A DNA stretch of 64,000 bases from Bactericera cockerelli (Eukaryota; Arthropoda; Insecta; Hemiptera; Triozidae): assembly GCA_024516035.1 (NCBI GenBank), contig CM044964.1, forward strand, positions 1,308,410-1,372,409, given 5' to 3'. A model generated the notes under the pieces. It saw only the letters and a program-made list of their open reading frames with translations, did no database searches and was not told the DNA's origin. Position numbers and translations under genes: made by a program. Shown in pieces: positions 1-12,802 of the stretch (its first letter is position 1; each line of letters opens with the position of its first letter).

Positions 1-77
1 CTGGACGTTGCTTAACTTGAAATAATGAGAACTGGCACTCGTTACAGAAAGAACTCTCACTCTCATGATGTTAATAT

Positions 78-264
78 CGCATTATTTATACTGCCCATAA
101 TTAGGACTATTAAGTCTCGTTATTCCAGCAGTGAGCCCTAGACGTATTATGATGTGGTGAATATCCCAAATGGGAGGATAACTTGTCATATCCCGGCTGG
201 GTGTCCAACCCGCAACCTCTGGAATCTCTGGATTCACACAGTGCCGCCCTTACCACTGAGCTTT
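78..264 (-). repeat. SINE family B
   Basis: Defining motifs of B: tRNA-like head (GTAGCTCAGTGGTAAAGGCG...GGTTCGAAACTCAGCCGGGA), body CATGACAAGTTATCCTCCCA, TTGACCACATAATAATATGT and tail CCTAATCGGGCAGTATAAAT. Minus copy. Confidence 0.75.
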
Positions 265-754
265 TTTTTTCTATTTTGTCGCCTTTTGTTGAACTTTGTT
301 GAAATTTCGATAACTTGACTTCTCGAAATGAAGCTCCTGTATCCTTAAATTTCAAGCTAGCGCGATTCTACTGATGTATAATAATAACCATTTTATAATA
401 ACAATGGCACCAATAAATACAATGGTCCTTATTTAGGCGCGGTCCCCTTATTCAGCCCTATCCCAACGCGTTTTCTATTATCATTCTGGAACTCATGGAA
501 ATTTCTTGTCTACTCGATTCTGGCAAGCATCCCAACACATGGTAGATATTTTTAACCCTTAGAGGACTCAGAGGAAAAGTCAGCAGTCAGCACACTATGA
601 CGTCCAAACAAAATAAAGATCCACATTCACTACTCGAAACAGAAAGTCAACATCATTTAGTTTAGATTGTTTAGAAGATATTTTACGGTTAAGGTAAAAA
701 AAATATGGGAGAGAGAGGGTTAATAGGTATGAGTCATAATAATAGTTCTCATAT

Positions 755-846
755 TTCTGTTAATCACTTTTGTGATATCACAACTACTCAAACTCGCTTC
801 ACTAAATCGACACTGAATTCGGGACTTGAACCACCGACCTCCAGGT
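755..846 (-). repeat. SINE family A, truncated
   Basis: Defining motifs of A: GACCTCAGTAGCTTGATCGA, TAAGGCGGCGGACTTGTAA, GGTGGTTCAAGTCCCGG and body GTTTGAGTAGTTGTGATATC ACGAAAGTGATTAACAC. Minus copy lacking the far 5' end. Confidence 0.7.
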
Positions 847-1663
847 TATTATTTTTTTTTTATATATATACTGCGCTTACACTTGTTAAGCGGTTAAGCA
901 TTAACAAGCAAATACTAATGCAGTCATTTTCTCATTCATGCATTCATACACATAAGATAAATACATTCATTCATAAATCATGATGGAAAAGGTCTGGTTT
1001 GTAGTCTAAGTCATTGTATGTTTTCATGGCTGAAAAAATTGGTGACTTTAACAAGGGATGTAAGTTATATATTATGTTGGACAGCTGAAGAGTTTGTTTA
1101 GGTATATTCTGAGTCTGGGGGTCAGGTATTTTGAAGTCTATTTTTGATGTAATGTATGGACTGTCAATTTTGTAAGTAGGGTGTTTTTGAGTAGTTTGAT
1201 GTGATTATCTGTAAATCTACTTTCAATTGATTCTATAGGTAGGTAGATGTTCAAGCAAAGTCTTGTATCCTATGTTTTTGGTATTGGGTAGAGTAGACTT
1301 TTGGAATAGATAACCGACAAAACTTGCTGGAACATCTTCAATTGAATTTATGTCCTTGAGGTTACATATCCGTCGCTTATAGTTCAAGCTACTGAGGTCG
1401 AGTTTGTTAAAGTCGTCAAAAGGAAAAAGGTTGAACACGAAACGGGGGTTTCACAGTTTTAACCGTCCGCTCGCTGGTACCCACATCAAATTGTACTTGT
1501 TTTCATATTTTTAAAACTAAGATATAGATTTTCTTTTATCATTAGTGTCCACTATGCAACTGAAGGTTATTGTATAGGTAGCTATAATTATATGTTTTAT
1601 GTATCACTCACGCATCACGAATTTTTCTTTCGGGTATAATGTTTTGAATACCTCCCTCCGTCA

Positions 1664-1667
1664 TTTC

Positions 1668-1705
<38 letters not shown>
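1664..1705. repeat. (CT)n microsatellite
   Basis: CTCTCTCTTTCTCTCTCTCT run. Confidence 0.95.
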
Positions 1706-1847
1706 TATTCTTTCACCCAGAAATGGGCGTAGCGCCTTTGGTTCGCTGCACGAAATAGCACAAAATTAGCACAAAATACTCATGTAAAAAAACTTTACAT
1801 TTCAAAGGTGGTGGTGCTGGCGAAATGGAGCCCTATATCAAGATGCT

Positions 1848-2165
1848 GGTACCAAGGTCTGGGGTCGAGAGTCTAGGGTTCTAGGGTATAGGTACCAGGG
1901 TCTAGGGTCCAGGGTAAAAGGTTCAGGCATAAGGGTCTAGGGTCCAGGGTATAGGGTGTAGGCACCAGGGTCTGGGGTCCAGGGTATAGGGTGTTGTTGT
2001 TGTTGTTGTTGTTGTAGCCAGCTTGGCTACAATTGTAGGGGTGAGTGATGGTCTCCAGCCAACTTTATTTCAAAGTTGTCTCGTCCTGAACCACATATTT
2101 CTATGCGCGATCATGAGGACTTGGTATAGGGTGTAGGCACCAGGGTCTAGGGTCTAGGACATAGA
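1848..2165. repeat. Degenerate GGGTCTA/GGGTCCA minisatellite
   Basis: AGGGTCTAGGGTCCAGGGTA and GTGTAGGCACCAGGGTC-like units, interrupted by a family F repeat. Confidence 0.85.
1995..2124. repeat. Repeat family F with (GTT)n end
   Basis: TAGCCAGCTTGGCTACA, CTCCAGCCAACTTTATTTCA and AACCACATATTTCTATGCGC. Flanked by TATAGGGTGT (1985-1994, 2125-2134); the duplication is tentative because the host is itself a repeat. Confidence 0.65.
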
Positions 2166-2439
2166 GTGCTTCGTTGTGGCCGAGTACTTAGAAATAGATT
2201 TCTGAATTCTGATAAAACACCTCGGCCGAGGTGTGAAGAACACCCTATACTAAGAGAGAGACATCGTGGCATATTGAAGTACGAAATACATTTCCCAAGG
2301 TTCTTTGCAAGGAGAGAAAAAGAGAAGAGAAAGAGGAAGAGTGATAGGTGGAATAAAACAGAAAACAAAGGTCAATTGTGAGGAGAGAGGGAAGGGAGAA
2401 AAGGAGGAGAAGAATTAGACAGAGAATATGACAAAGGAG

Positions 2440-2830
2440 ATTCAGGAGGGAGAGAGAGAGAGAGAGAATAGAGAAGTGGAATAAAACAAAAAAATGGGAA
2501 GTAAATGGGGAGGAAAGAAAATAGGGAGTAAATAATGGGAAGTAAAAGAAATGGGGATGAAAGAAAAAGGGGGTAAATAATGGGAAGTAAATGGGGAGGA
2601 AAGGAAATATGGAGTAAAACTGGGAAGTAAAAGGGGATGAAAGATAATATGGAGTAAATAATGGGAAGTAAATGGGGAATAAAGGAAATAGGGAGTAAAA
2701 AATGGGAAGTAATACAAATGAGGAGGAGAAAGTACAGAGGCGTGGTTTTTAATGGATTGCTGGGTACATGGAGTAAATAATAGGAAGTAAATGGGGAGGA
2801 AAGGAAATAGGGAGTAAAAAATCTGGTGTA
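2440..2830. repeat. GA-rich ~40-bp minisatellite
   Basis: Repeated GGGAAGTAAATGGGGAGGAA and AATAGGGAGTAAATAAT units; resumes at 3453-3510 after element N. Confidence 0.85.
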
Positions 2831-3452
2831 AACATCACACGACTTTCCTTATCCCCCAAAAAGGAGTCGAATTTTGCCACTGGTGACTCAACGGTAACAG
2901 ATAACTAAAAACCAGTACCAAATTCGTAATCAGCACTTTAAAATCATTGAATTTGACATGTCACAACCCCCATCTAGGATGGAAAATAAAAAAGTTAGTC
3001 AAAGCGGGTCTCCCCAAAATACCGGTAAATTGGAGTCTAGGTCCAAAAAGTTCAAGATATCAAAAAAATGATCAGAATAGACCCCTATTATTTTTTTAAT
3101 CTAATAAAATGTTGTTCATCAACTTTTTTTGTATCTTTAACCAATTCAAAGAAGCGACGCTTGCGGCTAATATTTGCGGCCCTGCGGCCGAGGGATGCGG
3201 CCGATTTTAACCAAAAGTTTCGTGGTTCGTCTGGTGTATAAAATTAATTTCCACACCAAATTTCAAGTCTCTAGCTTTTACCGTTCTCGAGATATCCTGT
3301 TCACAGACACACACACAGACGCACGGACCAATGGCTGAAAACAACTTTTTTGGTGTCCTGAGGCTATGATTCGTCCAGAAATGTGAAAAACTGGGTAGGT
3401 CAAATTTTCGACGAATACAATACTTTCCTTATTATAAGATAAGGAAAGTAAA
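2820..3452 (+). mobile_element. Dispersed element N, copy 1
   Basis: Starts ATCTGGTGTAAACATCACAC then GACTTTCCTTATC and ends ATAAGGAAAGTA. It contains GCGGCCGA-rich and ACACACACAGACGCACGG segments. It is inserted in the GA minisatellite, whose units resume on both sides. Same family as 28141-28770. Confidence 0.7.
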
Positions 3453-4499
3453 AATGGGAAGTAGTACAGATGAGGAGAAAGTACAGAGGCGTGGATGTTA
3501 ATGGATTTCTGGGCTGTGTCGTGTCGTACGAAAATAGAGATGGGAATATTGTTCAAACGGGGAAATTTTATTGATTGGGGTTTTAAAGCCGGAGAACAAT
3601 GACCTAATATCCAATAATAAATACATATATCCATGTTCCACTTTAATAATTTTGGTAAAAATTTATTTATTTATTTACACTTTATTGATAGGACATATGT
3701 ATTAATTACAAATTAAAATAAAATATAATAGGAGAAAAAAATAAAGAAAAAAAAATATATATTTATTTATTTTTTCTTTACATTATTTTTTCTTTTTTAT
3801 TTCTAAAAATGGTCCTTCGAGCCGGATTTCGTGGGCCTTTTATATGACAAAGTGAATAAAAATAACAAATTCCCAGCAGAATAAACCCAAAAAGGATGTT
3901 TTCATATCAAGCGAAACGGTCGTTTCGCGGACAACGCCTCCGAGAAACTACAGTGCTCATTTCTTATGCCTGAGTAAGTGTTTAGGTCTGTAGGTACCTA
4001 TATTATAGATCTAGGGAGAAAACTTGTTTTATAAAGTTTGGTGTGCGGGTGTCACCTGTTTTCATCATGGCTTTCTTCCTTATTTAAAACATAAAACAAG
4101 TTTTCTCCCTAGACATACAGAGGGGTAATGCGGCCAGCATTCTTGGTTCATTACCAGATGCTGGTCAGATGAAAGAAATTTTTTATTTATAAATTTTTTT
4201 ATCAACTTGTTGATTGAAATAAAATAAAACTTACAATAAATCTGAGACCTATATCCAGATATGTTATAGGTAAGCAACTTTGAACTCTGACGAAGAATTA
4301 ATCTCCTATCCTGTGTTTACTGTTTCCTCCTCAGCTTCCTTCCTTAGCTTCTGCTAATCTGTTTACCTGCTACATGTTATCCATAAGCGGGGGTGAAATG
4401 TTAGCCTCCTCGTGGTTCACCCTGGGTAACGCATTAACATGCGGCTGAAGTACTGACAATTTTGGCGATCAGACAATCACTGCCATCAGATTTCCTGAT

Positions 4500-4575
4500 T
4501 TGCACTGCCAATGCTTTGAGCATTAACCTCGCCTGGTGGTAACATTAATCCACTAAAGAGTGTTATAATTATTAT
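4500..4575 (+). repeat. SINE family C, 3' part
   Basis: Only the end AATGCTTTGAGCATTAACCT CGCCTGGTGGTAAC...CACTAAAGAGTGTTAT remains. Confidence 0.65.
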
Positions 4576-4592
4576 AAATAAAAAATTTATAA

Positions 4593-4745
4593 GCGGACCT
4601 CAGTAGCTTGATCAGGTGGCCGGCTTGTAATCTGGAGGTCGGTGGTTCAAGTCCCAGACATGCAAAGCTTTGTTAAAGCTAGTTTGAGTACATAATATTT
4701 TGTGATATCGCGATTGTGGTTTCCACAAATGAGATAACATTTAAT
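4593..4745 (+). repeat. SINE family A
   Basis: Plus copy with head GACCTCAGTAGCTTGATCAG, GGTGGTTCAAGTCCCAG and body TTTGTGATATCGCGATTGTG. Confidence 0.75.
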
Positions 4746-6189
4746 GTTTTTTTTATCTATATTTATTTAATTGAATTTCGTAAAACGGGGCTGAAGTGAT
4801 TAACACAACTATGATAAGTTTTATGCAAGTAATATTAATCTATTTATACCTACCCGCAATCCTAGTCTGTTAGAACCGGTGATTTCTACACTGACTGATA
4901 AGGTCGTAATTCGCTCGCAATCAATGTCGCTTTACACATGTGACTTGGATTGAATCGTTCTCTTCATTTCACACAATAATGAATTATCACTCAGTGTTGC
5001 ACCGACCTCAGTACTTAGATCTCTAATTCAGAGGTCCCGGTTAGGGTGGGCCGAAAAAAGCGAATTTTTGAATCGAGAATTTTAATAGCAAAAAAAAGTT
5101 GCAGCATGGTCAGACGTTTCCAAAAATATAACTTTTGTCGAAATTGGATGTTATCTTCCACTGCCGCAAAGCGGTTGAAGTTTGGCGGAAAAGTCGAAAA
5201 ATGGCATTTTGGACCCCACTTTAAGAAATTTATAAAAATAGTAGATGAACATCTAAGAAGCTCAAATTTGTTTCAAATTACTCAATATGTGTTCTAATTT
5301 TATTTCTACACTAACAATAATGAGCTTTTTGAACTCTGTTCTGTATACAGGTTGATCCAAAATCATGAAATACTACTTTTTTATGTAATTTATATGGGGT
5401 ATATTATGTTTATATTTATTGAATTATTTGAATTAATTCTTCGATATTGGGAAACAAAATCATCAAATATTAAATATATGATAGTGCTGGACAGTTTGGA
5501 TGATATTTGAATTCTTCAGATATACAGGGTGGCCAAAATTTTCATAAATTATGATGACTTTTTTATGTACTTAGTTCATGGTTTTTTTTACATTACAACC
5601 ATGTAAATATTATGCTAAGCAGTTTTCGGGGGACATGAAATATAAATAAGGATTATAAAAAGGATAATAAGACAGTCTCTTATCCAAGATATTCCGTATG
5701 GAGCCCAGGTGATTGATGGAAAGTCTTGGGTGGAAGGAAATTTTCACCCAGTACAGTGCACCTTGGGAAATATGTTGTATGGGGAACGTATTCCCTTATC
5801 GTTGTTGTAATTTTACCTTATAGTTTGACCATTCTATTTCCTGCATTATTATTATTAAAATAACTGTATAAGGTCTAGCTACCATGTGTATCAGGTGGCT
5901 ACACCACGCGACGAAGCTCTCCCGAACCCTCCCAACAACGATTTTTTTTATATCGCGTGTTTTGATATCTTTCCGACCTAGTTCTTTGGGTCTCTCTGCT
6001 ATTTAAGAGTTTTAATGGCTTATGTATAATGGCGAATGGATTTCGAAGGTTATACATATATATTACACCTATTTCCATTGGGGAAAAAAGTAATGAATCG
6101 GTAAAAATAACCAAATAGGTTCTTAAAATTGTGGTTTCAGAAAGAAATAAAGTAGGTAAGTCCTTCAGATTAGAAAATTGCAAATCTCT

Positions 6190-6350
6190 TTGGTATTGGT
6201 AACAAATTAACAACAACAACTGGTAGCTCAAAGGCAAAAATGTACCTTAAAACAATGGCTTTTCTCTCGCTGAATAGCGAGGGAATGTTATATCTACTTT
6301 GGGTACTGTGCGCAGTGGAAAATCATTGGAGGAGATTCTATTTATTGTCT
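6190..6350 (+). repeat. Dispersed repeat M, copy 1
   Basis: Contains GAATAGCGAGGGAA and CAGTGGAAAATCATTGGAGG. Matches 24140-24335 in reverse. Lies in the fold-back element spacer. Confidence 0.65.
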
Positions 6351-6419
6351 AAAGAAATGTAAGCAAATCAAATGAACTTCTACTGATGAGCAAACAACAT
6401 TAAAAAAAGTTACAATACT

Positions 6420-6545
6420 TGTGTTAATTACTTTCATGATATCACAACTACTCAAAATCGAGTTACTAAATCTACGCTGCATCCAGGACTTGAACCACCG
6501 ACTTCCAGGTTAGAGGTTAGAAGTGCGCCGCCTTATCGATCAACT
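6420..6545 (-). repeat. SINE family A
   Basis: Minus copy in the spacer of the 5042-7352 fold-back element, so it landed after the element formed. Confidence 0.7.
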
Positions 6546-7427
6546 ATATCATTATATTATGTATTGAGATAATTTGTTGATCTACTATTGTTTATGCTGC
6601 CACTCCAATGTTACTACGAGATATTTCCCAAGGTGCACTGTGTTGGTTGAAAATTTCCTTCCACCCAAGACTTTCCACCAATCACCTGGGCTCCATACGG
6701 AATATCTTGGATAAGAGACTGTCTTATTATCTTTTTTATAATCCTTATTCATGTTTTATGTCCCCAAAAACTGATTAGCATAATATTAACATGGTTGTAA
6801 TGTAAATAAAAACCATGAACTAAGTACATAAAAAAGTCATCTTAATTTATGAAAATTTTGGCCACCCTGTATATCTGAAGAATGCAAATATCATCCAAAC
6901 TGTTTAGCACTATCATATATTTAATATTTGATGATTTTGTTGCCCAATATCGAAGAATTAATTCAAATAATTCAATAAATATAAACATAATATACCCCAT
7001 TTAAATCACATAAAAAAGTGGTATTTCATGATTTTTGATCACCCTGTATACAGAACAGAGTTCAAAAAGCTCATTATTTTTAGTCTAAAAATAAAATTAG
7101 AACACATATTGAGTAATTTGAAACAAATTTGAGCTTCTTAGATGTGCATCTATTATTTTTATAAATTTATTAAAGTGGGGTCCAAAATGCCATTTTTCGA
7201 CTTTTCCGCCAAACTTCAACCGCTTTGCGGCAGTGGAAGATAACATCCAATTTCGACAAAAGTTATATTTTTGGAAACGTCTGACCATGCTGCAACTTTT
7301 TTTTGCTATTAAAATTCTCGATTGAAAAATTCGCTTTTTTCGGCCCACCCTAGTCCCGGTGGTTCGAGTTTCAAGAAAGGCGAATTTATTTAAGGCGAAT
7401 CAATCCTCGAGCTGAAAAAAAAAAAAA

Positions 7428-7535
7428 AACTTCTCGCCCATCAGAGGGCAGGTAAGGGACGTCCATTACGGGAAAGCTACAACAGAGACCACAAGCATCT
7501 ACAATTCTACAGTGGCTGTTGTAAAATAAAAAGAA
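7428..7535 (+). repeat. SINE family E, 3' part
   Basis: CTTCTCGCCCATCAGAGGGC, CTACAACAGAGACCACAAGC, truncated at the start. Confidence 0.65.
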
Positions 7536-8034
7536 AAAAAAAAGTTGCATGAATTGTGAAATCAAATTGTGATTAACACAAATACCTTTGTAATTTGTAA
7601 TTATTTTACATTAACTATTATGCACATAATAGGTGTATAATAGTTAACAAATGATCACCTTTTAGAAATAAACCGCTTCTGCAAAACCACTTTTCATAAC
7701 CACCTCGTCATGTGTCCAACTGTCCACCATAGTTTGACCCACTTTTGTTGCGTCCTCTGCACGTTAACCTCCTTGGAACCCGACTGCATTGAGTTCTAGC
7801 GAAGGCCAGGGTCAAAAGGCACAAGTGCAGCCTACTTGTCATCGGGTACTCCATCTTGTTTGTTCTATGAGTCATATATTATGACTGTTGGATCTAGTGT
7901 ACAATTTATTTTAATGTTTATGCAAGTGTGTTTCTAATATCCTTTTCATCGAGCAATTCATTTATGTTATTCTATGATATGTAATAATACATATATGTAT
8001 ATGTATATAATTATAAATTGAATTCCAATTTTGG

Positions 8035-8215
8035 TTACAGTAGTTTGTAATAAGCGATACTTTCCGGTGCGCTCGTGTTGACCCAGCACCTATATGAGAA
8101 GTATTGTGTCACTTCTCGCCCATCAGAGGAGAGGCATACTACTATGGGTTGGTTACTCTAAAACACAGACCACAAGCGTCTACAGTAGCTCCAAATAAAA
8201 AAGGCTGTGAAATCT
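8035..8215 (+). repeat. SINE family E without head
   Basis: GATACTTTCCGGTGCGCTCG, GTGTTGACCCAGCACC, CTTCTCGCCCATCAGAGG, AAAAAAGGCTGTGAAA: the defining body of E. Confidence 0.75.
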
Positions 8216-8931
8216 TTTTTTTTTTTTAAATCGGCCTCAATGTAGCTCGATCTAATGATCGGTTTACTATTGATCTAATATGAAATCCATTGCTAGTGGA
8301 TTTAGTCATTTAGCTGTCCATTTTGTAACACTTACTTGATTGACCATATTAAGTGGTTTCTCTGTCTGCATGTGGTTCTTACCTTAAGACTTGACTAGTT
8401 ATTATTATTTGGATTTATTCTAATATGCTTTTACTCATGATGGATGGATAGCTAATAATTATATGGCTTTATTCATAGTGCCTTTATAGTGCCTCACTAC
8501 ACTTATAAGTCCAGTTTTTCAAAGCAGCAAGTCCCGGATATATTATTATTTGGTCCTAATGGCAGGATAAACTAGTCTTGTCCCGGCTGGGTTTCGAAAT
8601 GGTGCACTCTGGGTAACTAAATATCACTTTATTGGAAAAGGTACACAGTTAAAAATGAAACATTTCAAGCAGAAGGAGGCTGTGTACATTAATGATGATC
8701 AGAAGGAGGCAATGTATACTCGTACCTTCTATGCAGGCCGCATTGCCTCTTTTGTATAGCCATGGAAAAACGTTGAATACAATAGTTTTTAGCTTGAGGG
8801 TCCCCTGATGTCTAAACAAAAAGATCACCAGTTTGGTTGACAAAATCTTTCATATCCTTGCCGAATGGACCGAACTTTTCAACGGCTAATCCATAGAAGA
8901 TTTTTTGGGAGGATGTACAACTGATAATAAT

Positions 8932-9163
8932 AATAATAATAATAACACTCTTTAGTGGAAGTTAACCACCAGGCGAGGTTAATGCTCAAAAGCATTTCTA
9001 CTACCTAACCCTCAGAGTCTTATTATTATGTGGTCGCAAACTCAAATTAATGAAGAAAAATCACTGAGATCATTCACTGGTGGGGACTCTAACCAATGGA
9101 TCCCTATCCCTATGCTACCTGGATAACAGACTAGCGCGTTAACCACTTAACCACCAGTGATAA
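8932..9163 (-). repeat. SINE family C, full length
   Basis: Defining motifs of C: CACTGGTAGTCAAGTGGTTA, ACGCGCTAGTCTGGTAATCC, GGTTCGAATCCCACCCAGTG, body TGACCACATAATAATAAGAC and end CACTAAAGAGTGTTATTATT. Minus copy with a small insertion. Confidence 0.8.
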
Positions 9164-9290
9164 CTAGACGACGGCGACGTACCGCGCATTAACCACTGAG
9201 CTACAGAGAAAAATAAATGTGACTAGTTTAGTGACTAGTGAGTTCCCCTGTCACATTATAACCTAAAACACAAATCGATACATAACATTC

Positions 9291-9503
9291 TGTCCTGGTA
9301 GCTCAGTGGTAAAGGCGGCACTCTGTGAATCCAAAGGTTCTAGAGGTCGCGGGTTCGAAACTCAGCCGGGACATGACAAGTTATCCTCCCATTTGGGATT
9401 TTTACCACATAATAATATGTCTTGGGCTTACTGCTGGAATAATGGGACTTTAGTAGTCTTAATCGAGCAGTACAAATAAGGCGATATTATTATTATTATT
9501 TTC
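9291..9503 (+). repeat. SINE family B, full length
   Basis: Best plus-strand copy, with A-box-like GTAGCTCAGTGG, B-box-like GGTTCGAAAC and an ATT repeat tail. Not a functional tRNA: the acceptor stem does not close and there is no CCA-side pairing. Confidence 0.8.
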
Positions 9504-9684
9504 AAGTGTGGCCAATTGTGTGCACAGTTCCCCTATAACTCTAAACCCTCATGTATCCCGCGTGTTAGGTACTATGAACTCTAGCGTCGTGGAATTTTCT
9601 GGCAGCTCATCCAAATTGACCCGTCAATATTGCGCTTCAAAATGCGAACTCTTTGTAGTGTCATGCGTCAGTTATAAGAAAAAG

Positions 9685-9905
9685 TGCACTGGTAGTCAAG
9701 TGGTTTAACGCGCTAGTCTGGTATAATCCAGGTAGCGTAGGGATCCGTTAGCTCGAATCCCACCCAGTGCGATAATTTTTCCTCATAAATTTGAGTTTTT
9801 GACCACATAATAATGAGACTCTGAGGGTTAGGTGGTAGAAAATGCTTTGAGCATTAACCTCGCCTTGTGGTCATTACCTTACACTAAAGATCGAGCATTA
9901 TTATT
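9685..9905 (+). repeat. SINE family C, full length
   Basis: Plus copy with all C motifs and an ATT tail. Confidence 0.8.
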
Positions 9906-9979
9906 AATATGCGAACAGTTTGTAGCGTCATGCGCCAGTTTTTACATGTCAAAATATTGGGAAAATCTGTTCCTAGTCA

Positions 9980-10115
9980 TCGTGGTTGAGTGCAGTTGCA
10001 CGCATGGTGACCTGGGTTCGAATCCCAGCTATGTGAATAATTTTCCACGCTGTACTTTATATATCCGGCTTGTCCGGGGTCCAACTCAAACTTCGTGAGG
10101 AAAACTGAGAAGTTA
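9980..10115 (+). repeat. SINE family D, truncated
   Basis: Head TCGTGGTTGAGTGCAG...GGTGACCTGGGTTCGAATCC and start of body. Confidence 0.65.
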
Positions 10116-10127
10116 TTCTCTTTTTAA

Positions 10128-10570
10128 TTTCACTCTCTCTCTCTCTCCTTCTCTTAGTATTATGGTCATTCAATTGGATTCTCTCTTTCTCCCTCTCCAT
10201 CTCTCTCTTTCTCTTTCTCTTTCTATCTCCCATTCTCTTTCTCTATTTCTATCACTCTCTTTCTCTTTCTCTTATTATTATTCTCATTCAATAGGAATCT
10301 CTCCCCCTTCTCTCCTTCTTTTTCCTCTCTCTCTCACTCTCTCTCTCCTTTTCTTAGTATTATTATCATTTAATTGAACTCTCTCTTCTCTCTCTCTCTC
10401 TCTCCCATTATCTTTCTGTATTTCTATCACTCTCTCTCTCATTCTCTTATTATTAGTCTCATTCAATCGGACTCTCTCTTTCTCTTATTATTATTCTCAT
10501 TCGAGGACTCTCTCTTTCTCTCTCTTCCTTTCTTTCTCTCTCTCTCTCTTTCTCTCTTCTTATTATCAGT
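10128..10570. repeat. CT-rich low-complexity tract
   Basis: CTCTCTCTTTCT runs with interspersed TTATTATTATTCTCATTCAA every ~100 bases. Confidence 0.9.
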
Positions 10571-10714
10571 TATAATCTGATGTATCTCACTGAAGTGAGT
10601 GGTCTTCATCCCGCCAGGATATTCAGGACACTCACACTCCCATTGTCTGAGACAAGAAATCAACTCAACTCAACTTAAGTGTCGTTAACACAGCCACGTT
10701 TCAATTACCAGTGG

Positions 10715-10783
10715 TGTGGTGAGGATGCGTGGTGGTGTAGTGTGGGTGTGTGGTGGTGTGAGGTGTGTGTATGTGGTGCTGTG

Positions 10784-10814
<31 letters not shown>

Positions 10815-10875
10815 TGGCATGTGATATGGGAGTGTGTGGCATGTGATGTGGGAGTGTGTGGTATGGGATGTGTTT
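10715..10875. repeat. GT-rich microsatellite
   Basis: GTGTGTGTGG-type repeats and GTGTGGCATGTGATGTGGGA doublet. Confidence 0.9.
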
Positions 10876-10946
10876 ATGTCCATTCTGATCGTGCTTTTCC
10901 GCTTCCGGAATTGGGGCACACCTACTTTAGAAAAAACCTTTGAAGA

Positions 10947-11142
10947 GATAATAATAATATCGCCTTATTTATACTACCCGATTAGGACTGAGTCCCATTA
11001 TTCCAGCAGTAAGCCCAAGACGTATATCATGATGTGGTCAAAATCCCAAGTGAGAGGGCCACTTGTCATGTCCCGGCTGAGTTTTGAACCCGCGACCTCT
11101 GGATTACCAGTCAGACGCCTTGACCACTGAGCTACCGGGACA
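10947..11142 (-). repeat. SINE family B, full length
   Basis: Minus copy beginning with an ATA tail and ending at GAGCTACCGGGACA; all B motifs present. Confidence 0.8.
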
Positions 11143-11425
11143 GACAAATACCTACACCACTGATGTCTGACATGTGTCCTAAGGGTCTAAATGACCCTGA
11201 GAAAGCTGAGAATGAAATCAGCAATTCAAAGGTTGCCAAATTAGAGATGAAAGACTTTACTAGGAAGTCTAGGAGATGGGAATTTTATTGAAGGCACTTG
11301 TGTTATTCACATGTATAGCGAATTGAATTTAATATCAATTTAAATACATAATAAGTAGGTACCTACACAATTCTTATGTAGTTATTCAGTTGAATTAATA
11401 AAAACAGATAAAGAAAAGTATAAAT
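11143..11425. other. No supported feature
   Basis: AT-rich unique sequence between SINEs; nothing recognised. Confidence 0.5.
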
Positions 11426-11426
11426 T

Positions 11427-11660
11427 AGCTCAGTAGTTAAGGAAGCCATGCGGAAGATCCTGGGTTCGATCCCCGTGCCCACAAAAAAATTGTATTCTTA
11501 ATTTGGTTACAATTGTTTGTAAGGGATACTTTCCGGTACGGTCGTGTTGACCCAGCACCTAAGTGGGAAGTATTGCGTCACTTCTCGCCCATTTCTCTGC
11601 TGGGAAGCATACTAGTAGCTGCTGTTCCATGGCTACGAAATAAAAAAAGGCTGTGAAACA
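11427..11660 (+). repeat. SINE family E, near full length
   Basis: tRNA-like head TTAGCTCAGTAGTTAAGG, CATGCGGAAGATCCTGGGTT CGATCC, then the E body. Confidence 0.78.
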
Positions 11661-11784
11661 CTCATCTTAAAAAAGAGAAAATGTGAGAGTCACTCTCTCA
11701 TTTTTGTTCCTCCGTACTGGTTTCTTTACAGAAAAACGAAAAAAAGGTACAATAAATTTGGGTCGGTGTGAAAATTAGGGCTTC

Positions 11785-11911
11785 TCTTGTGGGACTCCAA
11801 CCAGATCAAAATCTCAAATGCCAGGATAACTTGTCATGTCCCGGCAGGGTTTCGATCAGGCAATTTCTGGATTACCGAGCCGACACCTAGAAAAATGAGC
11901 TACCGGTATAG
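11785..11911 (-). repeat. SINE family B, truncated
   Basis: Minus copy lacking the 3' tail; retains the CATGTCCCGGCAGGGTTTCG and GAGCTACCGG parts. Confidence 0.65.
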
Positions 11912-12169
11912 GAACATGATTAACCGTTTATCGTGATGAGTGAAGTTGATAAAATGATGACGCTATGAATTATTATTTCACCATATCTCTAGTATTTATG
12001 AACCTGAGAATTCCCTACGGAAAAGTCTCTAATCATCTATCTAATGGATGTTAGTGTATAATTGAGACGTTAATAGTCACTTGAATTCGCCATCTAAGTG
12101 ACGTTCTTCCTATACTGTTCTTCGTGAAAGAAGAGAGACCATAACATAATAATTATATTTTCAGGAACC

Positions 12170-12318
12170 CTAACTCAGTAGCTTGATCGATAAGGCGGCG
12201 AACTTGTAACCTGGAAGTCGTTGGTTCAAGTCCCGGATTCAGCGTGGATTTCGTAAAGCCATTTTGAGTAATTTTGTGATATCACGTCGTGATTAGTACA
12301 AACAAGATAACTTTTAAT
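12170..12318 (+). repeat. SINE family A
   Basis: Plus copy: CTCAGTAGCTTGATCGATAA, GTTGGTTCAAGTCCCGG, full body. Confidence 0.78.
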
Positions 12319-12782
12319 TCAAGAAACTGATCATGTGTGTTATTGTCGCCACAGGACTCAGTATAAATCAATATATATTTTCTTTTCTTATTCTTCTTCT
12401 TTTTTTTAGCAATTACAATCTTTCGTGACAATGAGTGTAGCATAATTTACACCTCCCCAGTGTTGCAACAGTGTACAGTGCGTCCGACAACACTGGTTGG
12501 ATCGTTATCATCCATTTCCTGGAATTCCTATCGATAAGAACTTGGCAACAGGGTTGTCACATGGCCGCCTCTAGGCAATTAGCAGGGTCGACCCTAAGGG
12601 GGACGGGTCAAGGTAAGGTCTAGAGTGAAATCAATTAGTAATGGAACTTTCTACCCGACAATGATTTGACGAATCGTAGATCACTTGTGAGATAGGATAA
12701 TTTATTCATTTTATTACTTAAAAAAAAAAAAAAAATCACGACACATCCTATCCCACAATGGCCTAAGATGCTAAATCGGGAT

Positions 12783-12802
12783 GTTATTATTGTATATTGT
12801 AC

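Larger units (their letters stand above)
5042..7352. mobile_element. Fold-back DNA transposon, 8-bp duplication, hAT-like
   Basis: The perfect terminal inverted repeat TAGGGTGGGCCGAAAAAAGC begins arms of about 730 bases (5042-5775 and 6625-7352). The target duplication GTCCCGGT lies at 5034-5041 and 7353-7360. The element sits inside a family A SINE. The 83-codon open frames in each arm are mirror images of the inverted repeat and look non-coding. The spacer holds a dispersed repeat (family M) and a SINE. Confidence 0.88.

Noticed and set aside
5046..7348. Small gene (83 codons) duplicated at 5046-5297 and 7097-7348
   Set aside because: The two frames are mirror images created by the inverted arms of the fold-back element and have no protein-like features.
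9291..9370. tRNA gene
   Set aside because: A- and B-box-like motifs are present, but the same head recurs with a constant SINE body and does not close an acceptor stem. The same applies to heads at 11427, 20107, 25357, 47804 and 49490.
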